A stretch of 13,223 nucleotides of DNA from Euperipatoides rowelli (Eukaryota; Onychophora; Udeonychophora; Euonychophora; Peripatopsidae): assembly GCA_003024985.2 (NCBI GenBank), contig PXIH01S0022337.1; one strand, given 5' to 3'. This document shows positions 7,441-13,223 of this stretch, in pieces. The notes beneath the pieces were generated by a model. It did not search any database. It saw only the letters and a list, made by a program, of their open reading frames with translations, and was not told the origin of the DNA. Position numbers and translations under genes: made by a program. Within the stretch, counting starts at the first letter, position 1, and every line of letters begins with the position of its first letter.

Positions 7441-7945
7441 GATTCTAATAAATCATTAACAGGTAATTCTAAAAAGTCATTGCCAATTTATTCTAATAAA
7501 TTCTGAATAGTTCATTCTAATAAATTAACACTAGGTGATTCTAATTATCATTCCAAGGTAATTCTAATAAATCTTTAACAGTTAATACTAATAAATCATC
7601 CCAGTTTATTCTAATAAATCATTAATTACCAGGTGATTCTAATAAATCATTAATTACCAGGTGATTAATTGCATGATGATACTAATAAATCATTAAAATA
7701 TGATTCTAGTAAATCTTCACCAGTTTATTCTAACAAACTATCGCCAGGTTATTCTATTAAATCATCACCAGGTGAATCTAATAGCTCATTGTCAGGTGAT
7801 TCTAACAAATCTTTTACAGGTAATACTAATGAATCATCTCTATCTAGTTTCTTCTATAAAATCATTGCCAGTTAATTCTATTAAGTCATTAACAGGTGAT
7901 ATCAATAAATCATTTACAGGTCAAATCAATACCAGGTGATTCAAA
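7441..7945. repeat. 24-bp tandem array, about 20 units, next to the exon acceptor
   Basis: Units begin GATTCTAATAAATCATTAAC and end AGGT; many copies differ by substitutions or small indels, with a few insertions (for example ATTACC units near 7623-7664). About 21 unit lengths fit. Because 24 is divisible by three, the array reads as repeats of Asp-Ser-Asn-Lys-Ser-Leu-Thr-Gly, open over 7669-7875. Each unit carries a CTAAT-type branch-point motif and a CAG|GT splice-like string. The array stops 24 bp before the acceptor of the exon at 7970. Its position inside an intron makes translation unlikely but not excluded. Confidence 0.9.
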
Positions 7946-7969
7946 ACCAATTATTGTTTATTTTTTCAG

Positions 7970-8136
7970 ATGTCTTGATATAGAATATGACCAAGATCTA
8001 CCTTCGACTAGTGTCATCATTATATTTCATAACGAGGCTTGGTCTACTCTTATGAGGACGGTCCACAGTGTATATANNAGATCTCCNCCTCATTTNCTGC
8101 ATGAGATTATTTTGGTGGATGACTACAGTTATCGAG
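7970..8136 (+). CDS. Polypeptide GalNAc-transferase, internal exon (start of catalytic domain)
   Basis: This is an internal exon of a GT27 polypeptide N-acetylgalactosaminyltransferase, the Golgi type II membrane enzyme that moves GalNAc from UDP-GalNAc to Ser/Thr and so starts mucin-type O-glycans. The 55 whole codons begin Cys-Leu-Asp-Ile-Glu-Tyr and contain the family hallmarks [24 protein letters not shown] and [10 protein letters not shown], which are the first strand and nucleotide-binding part of the GT-A fold. The acceptor is a pyrimidine-rich TTTATTTTTTCAG ending at 7969; one base (A) completes a codon from the previous exon. The donor is CGAG|GTATTG, leaving one base for the next codon. 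Four N bases (8077-8078, 8087, 8096) blur two residues; the CCN codon is Pro whatever the base. No stop or frameshift is seen, so the gene looks intact here. The GT27 family is certain; the paralogue is not. Confidence 0.95.
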
Positions 8137-8204
8137 GTATTGTGGTAATAAACCCAAATCAATTTTATTTATTTATTTACGGTTTATTATAAGGTGGAAT
8201 TCAA

Positions 8205-9000
8205 GAATAGTATTATTGCTGACATATTGTATGATATAGACTTCAAATGGTACTTTGTATGAAATGTTGATATTAAATTGTGCGATATCTGATGCGGTTG
8301 TCAGAGCGTCTGATTTGTATTGTATGATAGCTGATGCTGTTATAAAAGGGTATGATTTTGGATTGTATGGTAGGGAATGTTTTTTTTAAGAGCATATGAT
8401 TTAGGATTCTAATGTTAGTGTTTGTGACATCTTGATATCAAATTGTATGATATGTGATGCTATTTGCCAGAGTGTATGATTTGGTATGCTGATGTTGTTA
8501 ACTATCAAATGGGATATTGCAGTTAGATTGTATGATATAGGATATTAATGTAATGTTTGATATGCGATGCTTATGTCAGCATGTATGATATGGGTCATTG
8601 TTGTTATATTGTATTATATAGATGTTGATGTTTATATGAGATAATGGTATAAGATCATATGATATGGGTTAATGTTTTCAGATTTTATGGTATGGGATGT
8701 TTATTTTGAAATGTTTGAGCTAGGTTGGTGATGTTATGGTGTATGATATTGGTTATTGTTGCCAGTTTGTAAGACATGGGAAGTTGATGTTAAAGTATAT
8801 AATATGGGAAACCAATTTTAGTATGTGTGGTTTAGGGGATAATGATATTGGAAATTAAATGTTGATGTGTTCATAATGAGATATTAATGATAGGGTATAA
8901 AATAGGGGTTGATGATGTCAAAACAAAGTGTATGATATATGATGGTGTAATATGTGACGAAGGTGTACTTGTGTGATGTTACTGCTAGGTTATGAATATT
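8205..9000. repeat. Degenerate ~30-bp TG-rich tandem repeat field
   Basis: The word GTATGAT recurs at 8229, 8322, 8445, 8474, 8530, 8583, 8741 and 8930; most intervals are close to multiples of 28-31 bp (93, 123, 29, 56, 158, 189). Between them GATGTT/GATATT blocks recur. This is an old minisatellite in the intron, with a strong strand bias toward T and G. Confidence 0.65.
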
Positions 9001-9045
9001 ATATTGGCTTTGTTGTAATTAAGTTTCCCTGCTTAGATTCATAAA

Positions 9046-9158
9046 CATGGATAGATGGAAGGAAGAATGGATGCAAGGATGGATGGATGGATTGATGAAC
9101 AGACAGACAGAGGGTTGGCCAGAAGGAAAAACATATGGACAGATTTATGGATAGATGT
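9046..9158. repeat. TGGA/GGAT tetranucleotide microsatellite
   Basis: Imperfect GGAT/GATG units with interspersed ACAG units (GACAGACAGAC) fill this stretch; the purest part is GGATGGATGGATGGATTGAT near 9078-9097. A shorter relative occurs near 9717-9730. Confidence 0.85.
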
Positions 9159-9237
9159 GTATTAGATAACTTGATTATCTCCTACTTAAATGTAATGTTA
9201 AAATTTCAATTACTAATTTAAATAGATATTGGATAAT

Positions 9238-9265
9238 CCCCACCCCTTACCTTCACCCCCCTCCC
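9238..9265 (-). other. C-rich tract, weak G-quadruplex candidate on minus strand
   Basis: Runs CCCC, CCCC, CCCCCC and CCC at 9238-9241, 9243-9246, 9256-9261 and 9263-9265 stand out in AT-rich DNA. On the minus strand they give four G-runs with loops of 1, 9 and 1 nt; the 9-nt loop exceeds the usual limit of 7. Confidence 0.4.
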
Positions 9266-9616
9266 TTCCTCTTAATGTGATTGTACCAGGCACATATTAG
9301 TAATCTGCCGGAAAGGTTGATATGGGCAGAAGCTATTTATGTATGCAATATTGTAAATACCTTGCTTCTATATTATTATATGTTACTTTATATGTGTATT
9401 TTAAGCAAAAGTAATGGTGATTATTGTTTATCATTTTTAATGCTTTTGTGGTCCTGTTCATGTCTTATTGATTGTGGGGAATTTATGGTGCTTCGCACAC
9501 CATATTCCCAATGTATCATTGGACTAAAGGTGTTACTAGCATTGAACATCCATTGATAAATTGGTCATTTTGTTGATAGTGGGAGAAGTAATCTAAATTA
9601 TATTCATAGAATTTGG

Positions 9617-9643
9617 TAACCCTCTTTTTGATAAAAGAGGTTA
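9617..9643. repeat. 11-bp hairpin with one bulge
   Basis: CCTCTTTT (9621-9628) pairs with AAAAGAGG (9633-9640) around TGAT, and TAA/TTA (9617-9619 with 9641-9643) extends it past a bulged C9620. A related CCTCTT/AAGAGG hairpin recurs at 10050-10064. Confidence 0.75.
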
Positions 9644-9969
9644 AAAAATGGACAGGGTACTGTAAAGAGGGCTTTAATAATAATTATGCACTGAAACCTA
9701 ACAGGTCTGTGACAGATGGATGAATGGATATATAACATAGATTAGTTGATAAGCAGTTAGGCGTGTATGTAAGTAATTGGTAGTTAGATAGGGAATTATG
9801 ATTCTTAATCCAATAATTAACTGGGGCTGATTATATTATTAAAGCATTGCTGTACATTTTTCTATACTTCTGTAATTAGCTATTAAAGTGTACCTTTTTC
9901 TTTCTAGAGGACAAGGTATTTCTGGATGTTTAATGAAACTTTAGATTACAAATTTGAAAAAAAAAAGTA

Positions 9970-10085
9970 CGTCATCTTGAATTCAAGATGGCTGCCACCC
10001 TGCCTGACTGACAGGTTAGCGACATCACTTTTCTTCATCAGGTGGTCAACCTCTTACAAAGAGGAGCATTGTCATTATTGACAGG
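9970..10085. repeat. Cluster of four small palindromes in a GC-richer island
   Basis: A perfect 18-bp palindrome centred on GAATTC (9973-9990) is followed by CCTG/CAGG (10003-10015), CCTCTT/AAGAGG (10050-10064) and TGTCA/TGACA (10070-10083). The segment is clearly less AT-rich than the intron around it and begins directly after an A-run, suggesting an inserted element end or a structured RNA. AAGATGGCTGCC at 9985-9996 also resembles a YY1-type site. Confidence 0.6.
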
Positions 10086-10252
10086 GATTTTTTGCAGGGT
10101 GAAAGCTTCTAATTATAATGCCTCCCTACTATGTCCTTTGAAACATTTTAAAAATAAATTCATTATGTTAATCATTTTTTTTTTAAATTTATACATTTAT
10201 TTTCAATAATAGTTTAGTATTATTATTAAATTAATATTTTGATTATTTTTAG

Positions 10253-10427
10253 AGGATGTAAGGGATAAAATTGATCACTATGTAGAAACTCATTTCAATG
10301 GTAAAGTCAAAATTATAAAATTGAAGGAACGTTTTGGTTTGGTGCGGGCACGATTAGCTGGGGCCAAGAAAGCTACGGGAGAAGTTTTAGTCTTTTTAGA
10401 CTCTCACTGTGAGGCAAGTGATGGGTG
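10253..10427 (+). CDS. Polypeptide GalNAc-transferase, next exon (catalytic, DxH motif)
   Basis: This exon continues the one at 7970-8136. Its first two bases (AG) complete the Glu codon split by the 2116-bp intron, and the frame runs open to TG|GTAAGT, where a Trp codon is split. It encodes about 57 residues: a helical stretch beginning EDVRDKIDHYVETHFNG, then VKIIKLKERFGLVRARLAGA, then GEVLVFLDSHCEASDGW. The Asp-Ser-His triad is the GT27 DxH motif that holds Mn2+ and the UDP-GalNAc diphosphate, and GLVRARLAGA is the conserved segment before it. Acceptor is GATTATTTTTAG|AG and donor is GTAAGT, near consensus. Family members usually run about 550-600 residues, so the two exons give roughly a fifth of the protein. 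The exon carrying the following GalNAc-T residues was not found before the window ends. Confidence 0.95.
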
Positions 10428-10689
10428 GTAAGTGTCAAGTTTATTATGATGTTTATATGTCCTTTTAATTATTTGTTATATATTTATTCATACATTAAAA
10501 TCTTTATCTATTTCTATGATTCTTTTTATTTTATTTTATTTTCATTTCCTAACCATATTAACACTATATTGTTCAGCCTTGGTTCTTCTGTGCCAATGTC
10601 CACCACTCTAACAATTTAAGAGTGATGCACCACTTAAAGAAATATAAAAGCTCTATTCTCACTCAAAGGTCATTAGAAAATCATCACTC

Positions 10690-11400
10690 TACTCAGTCAA
10701 TTAGTATTTGATTTTGAAACTTATTCCTGATACGTAGACTTCCCCTATCCACCCACATTTCCAATAATGCTGATGATTATTCCTTAGCACTTCTATATTG
10801 AAGATAAACATTCTGTCTTTTTCCCGGTACTGAGAGGTCATCCTCCACCTTCCAATAATGCTGGTATTGATGATATTTCTTGGTCCTTCTATATTGAAGA
10901 TCAACATTATACTTATATTCCCGGTACTTAGAAGTCCCCCACCACCATACAATAATGCTGGTATTGATGATAATACATGGTCCTTCTATATTGAAGATCA
11001 ACATTCTACCTTATTCCTGGTACTTAGCGGTCAACTACCACCTTCCAATAATGCTGGTATTGATGATATTCCNGGTACTTAGCGGTCAACTACCACCTTC
11101 CAATAATGCTGGTATTGATGATATTCCTTGGTCCTTCTATATTGAAGATCAACATTCTACCTTATTCCCGGTATTTAGAAGTCCTCAACCACCTTCCAAT
11201 AATGCAGGTATTGATGATATTCCTTGGTCTTTCTATATTGAAGATCAACAAGCTACCTTTACCCGGTACTTAGAGGTCCCCCACCACCTTCAATAATGCT
11301 GATATTGATGATTATTACTTGGTACTTATTTATATATTGAAGATCAACATTTTTCTAATTCTGATATAATGAGGTTAAGAATATAAGCATCTTCTTTTTA
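10690..11400. repeat. 96-bp tandem array, about 6-7 units
   Basis: The block TTCTATATTGAAGATCAACA or a close variant starts at 10791, 10887, 10984, 11135, 11231 and about 11330, giving periods of 96, 97, 151, 96 and about 99 bp. The 151-bp step contains a truncated extra unit of 55 bp. Each unit also carries CGGTACTTAGAGGTC, CCACCTTCCAATAATGC and GGTATTGATGATATT. As 96 is a multiple of three, units can translate as a 32-residue repeat with NNAGIDDIPWSFYIEDQ, but single-base length changes break the frame between some units, and both strands are partly open. Lying inside an intron, this is a satellite-like repeat first. Confidence 0.9.
11019..11127. repeat. Exact 54-bp direct duplication flanking an N
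   Basis: The block starting GGTACTTAGCGGTCAACTAC is identical at 11019-11072 and 11074-11127 with a single N (11073) between. It is the truncated unit of the 96-bp array. Such an exact copy amid diverged units points to recent slippage or an assembly join. Confidence 0.85.
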
Positions 11401-11990
11401 GAAGTCTAACACTCAATAATTTTTGGTGGTAATTAGTCCTTCTAGTAGACATTTATTGTTCTATTGACTATTCTGATATTGAAGATTTGTATTTGGTTTT
11501 CCTTAGTATATTGTATGTTCATGATGATAGAAGTGATAATTGGGCATTGGTCATTCGTCATAGACATTTATTACTATACCATATATTATGGTATTGAGAA
11601 TTGAGCCTATGTCCTTCTGAACAGAGACACATCAGCCAAACCTTTTTATTTTAGTTAGAATTGAGACTGTTTTCCTACATTCATTCATCACTCTAATGAT
11701 TCCACTAATAATTAGAATTTCACCTTTCTGATAGAAGTCTAATTGTTGATAATGATAATTGAGAATTTCTGTATAGAAGATATATTGTATAATGATTTTG
11801 GTTACAAAACGATTGATCCTTTGGTTCTTCAATGTAGAAGAATATCAATCTAATCTATCTTGTATCATTGAAGACTAAACTTTTGTCCTTCTCTCTGGAA
11901 GTCCATTATTTTAAATATTTGGCTGCTAGTAAAAAAAATAAACTTTGATCCTTCTATTTAGAAGTTAACCACTCTACTATCCCTGCAGGT
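11400..11990. repeat. Degenerate extension of the repeat field
   Basis: Weak copies of CCTTCTATTTAGAAGTC-like words (for example near 11437, 11609, 11723, 11888 and 11950) recur at irregular spacing, each a short CTTCT/AGAAG inverted motif. They look like decayed relatives of the 96-bp unit. Similar words also occur at 10570-10690. No gene is seen; the 66-codon minus-strand frame 11632-11832 has no recognisable content. Confidence 0.45.
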
Positions 11991-12559
11991 AATAATGAAC
12001 GAGCCTAGTCACTTTTATGTATATGAGCAAAACTTTAGAATAAAGTGATCAAATGTTTGTCATGAACCAATATTGCAGTCACCAAACAAAATGTAATACA
12101 ACTTATTAGTAGCTTTAATTATACTTTTTTTTTATCAGAATCTTCTGTAATAATAAATAACATCATAAAAGTTAATTAGTTCATTTTTGTATCACTAGAG
12201 GTCACTAGAAATACATTCTATAAATTATTGAACTTTTATGCAGAATTATCTTCTAACTTTTCAAAATTGTATTTGGAATATGAATATTACTTTTGGATTT
12301 AGTAAAGTTAAATGCTTTAAAAGGGATTTTTTTTTACAAAATCTGCGATCCTTATTGGTGTCACAAAAAACAAAAATATATCACTTAGATCAAGTATTAA
12401 ATGATTTATAGTAATAATAAATATTAGCTGATTTTAGTCTTATTAGTGACCAGGGAATACCAAATAGTGACCTGTGGAAGACCAAATATTTGTAAGAGGA
12501 CATTATTTGGTCATTCATATTCTATGATTCAAAATTACTTACAGTTTTTAACAATTATG

Positions 12560-12581
12560 ATAGATTAATAATTTAATCTAT
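12560..12581. repeat. 9-bp AT palindrome
   Basis: ATAGATTAA and TTAATCTAT pair around TAAT. Probably chance in AT-rich intron DNA. Confidence 0.6.
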
Positions 12582-12879
12582 TAATATATTTTTATTCTGT
12601 ACTGTTATTTAAGTATGTAACATACATTTGTTTATTAATTTTTTAATTTTAAATAATTAGTATTTTTTATAATTTAATTCCAATATAAAATCACTTTTTT
12701 TTATTATATTTGATAAATAGTTGGGATTTTTTTAATTTGGCATAGTTTAGTCATTATTATTATTGATTACATTTCAAACCTTTTCAGATCTTAATTTGAG
12801 TTTAACTAGTTTAATTAAAATAAACAAGTAAAATTAAGAGAAAAATGGAATAGAGCAAATATTAAGTGGGAATACAGAC

Positions 12880-13016
12880 TTTTTAACACTGACACAATAA
12901 TAAGCAGGCTAGATTTACAAGATACTCTGGCAAGTTTACAGAATCTGCTTTAAGGAAAATGAGAAATTAAACTAAATCCTGGTAAAAGCCTAAACACAAT
13001 AATGTTGATAGACTAG
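12880..13016 (+). pseudogene. Non-LTR (LINE) reverse transcriptase remnant
   Basis: One frame reads DTIISRLDLQDTLASLQNLL (to about 12950), then, across TAA and TGA stops, EIKLNPGKSLNTIML (12963-13007) and a TAG. A paired helix with L..L..L followed by K-L-N-P-x-K-[ST] is the signature of the segment just after the palm in animal LINE reverse transcriptases, where it comes soon after the FADD block. The match is short and the frame is broken, so the clade cannot be named. The upstream palm and the downstream part are not visible; the hAT-like sequence begins about 150 bp later. Confidence 0.5.
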
Positions 13017-13158
13017 GGCTATGCACAAGCAAGGATCTGTACTTGAAATGGTTTTGGGAAAAATAAGTTCTTTAATTTGCTAATGATTTTGCCACTAAAC
13101 GGAAAATTACATTTAAAAATAGTATAAGTAAGCCTTTGTTCAAAGAATTCCTCAAGCA

Positions 13159-13223
13159 ACAGCATCCAGGGGCAGGTTTATGAGTGGGCGCAACGGGCGC
13201 CCGCCCAGGGCCCCCGATTTTGA
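13159..13223. mobile_element. Probable hAT-type DNA transposon end, cut by window edge
   Basis: Starting at CAGGGGC (13167-13173) the base composition switches abruptly from AT-rich to very GC-rich, with GGGCGCAACGGGCGCCCGCC and a following CCCAGGGCCCCC. CAGGGGC-type termini followed by GC-rich inverted sequence are common for hAT elements. ACAGCATC (13159-13166) would be one copy of the 8-bp target duplication if so. A perfect 10-bp palindrome (CGGGCGCCCG, 13194-13203) lies inside. The other end, any transposase and the second target copy are outside the window. Confidence 0.45.

Larger units (their letters stand above)
8137..10252 (+). other. Intron between the two GalNAc-T exons
   Basis: This GT/AG intron of 2116 bp is defined by the phase-compatible donor at 8137 (GTATTG) and acceptor ending at 10252 (TTTTTAG). 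It contains a short ATTT run just after the donor, a degenerate ~30-bp TG-rich repeat field, a TGGA microsatellite, a C-rich tract and a compact hairpin cluster, each listed separately. The stretch 9280-9950 holds no gene I can support: an open frame of about 90 codons at 9281-9556 has no convincing homology and no splice context. Confidence 0.85.
10428..13223 (+). other. Downstream GalNAc-T intron, partial (runs off the window)
   Basis: It starts at the strong donor GTAAGT (10428). No acceptor followed by the expected continuation of the catalytic domain was found before the right edge, so the intron is at least 2.8 kb. It holds a TTTTA microsatellite (about 10524-10543), the 96-bp array, a LINE remnant and the hAT-like end. 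The stretch 11990-12880 is AT-rich with nothing recognised apart from a small palindrome. Confidence 0.7.

Noticed and set aside
7441-7945. CRISPR array
   Set aside because: Units abut directly with no unique spacers, and the context is a eukaryotic intron.
1-7960. Upstream GalNAc-T exons (membrane anchor, stem, first catalytic-region exon)
   Set aside because: I searched by eye for the conserved residues before the catalytic domain and found none; they are probably outside the window.
7896-8192. A single open frame running from the 24-bp array through the GalNAc-T exon into its intron
   Set aside because: It crosses a strong acceptor at 7969 and a donor at 8137; the phase match with the exon at 10253 shows splicing, so the read-through is incidental.
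9281-9556. Ty1/copia integrase-like fragment (residues resembling WAEA)
   Set aside because: Only a few residues match, with an extra residue inside the motif, and the rest of the frame is unlike copia pol.
10701-11004. Minus-strand open frames over the 96-bp array
   Set aside because: They are mirror readings of a tandem repeat whose length is a multiple of three; no start context, domain or splice support.

Overview
The window looks like AT-rich animal nuclear DNA, most likely from an arthropod or another invertebrate. It shows split exons with GT/AG splice sites, long introns full of simple and tandem repeats, and decayed retrotransposons. No prokaryotic gene organisation is visible. A few N bases mark unresolved positions (8077-8078, 8087, 8096, 11073).

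The only host gene I can support is a polypeptide N-acetylgalactosaminyltransferase (GalNAc-T, pgant/GALNT, GT27 family) on the + strand. Two consecutive internal exons are present, at 7970-8136 and 10253-10427. They join in phase and together encode the front half of the catalytic GT-A domain, up to and including the Mn-binding Asp-Ser-His motif. Earlier exons (membrane anchor, stem) and later exons (rest of the catalytic domain, ricin-type lectin domain) were not found, so everything after 10428 reads as an intron of at least 2.8 kb.

Region by region: 1-1440 is AT-rich non-coding DNA with a diverged ~122-bp tandem duplication. 1441-5894 is a decayed Ty3/gypsy-type LTR retrotransposon body on the + strand: gag-like pieces, a frameshifted zinc knuckle, a protease with an altered active site, part of a reverse transcriptase, a break filled by very AT-rich DNA ending in a 66-nt hairpin, integrase pieces, and a better-preserved unidentified C-terminal reading frame. 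No LTRs were recognised. 5895-7440 is non-coding but holds a recursive-splice-like AG|GTAAG site, an 18-bp hairpin, a 75-nt nested stem structure and a 15-A run behind AATAAA. 7441-7945 is a 24-bp tandem array ending just before the first GalNAc-T exon. The intron between the exons (8137-10252) holds a degenerate ~30-bp TG-rich array, a TGGA microsatellite, a C-rich tract and a cluster of small hairpins. The downstream intron holds a 96-bp tandem array with open reading frames (about 10700-11400, with degenerate extensions), a non-LTR (LINE) reverse transcriptase remnant (about 12880-13016) and, at the right edge, a GC-rich sequence that resembles a hAT transposon end.

Nothing here forms a multi-gene system. 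The most interesting signals are the compact hairpins at 6365-6439 and 4845-4910, the branch-point-like 24-bp array next to a real splice acceptor, and the candidate recursive splice site at 6009/6010.
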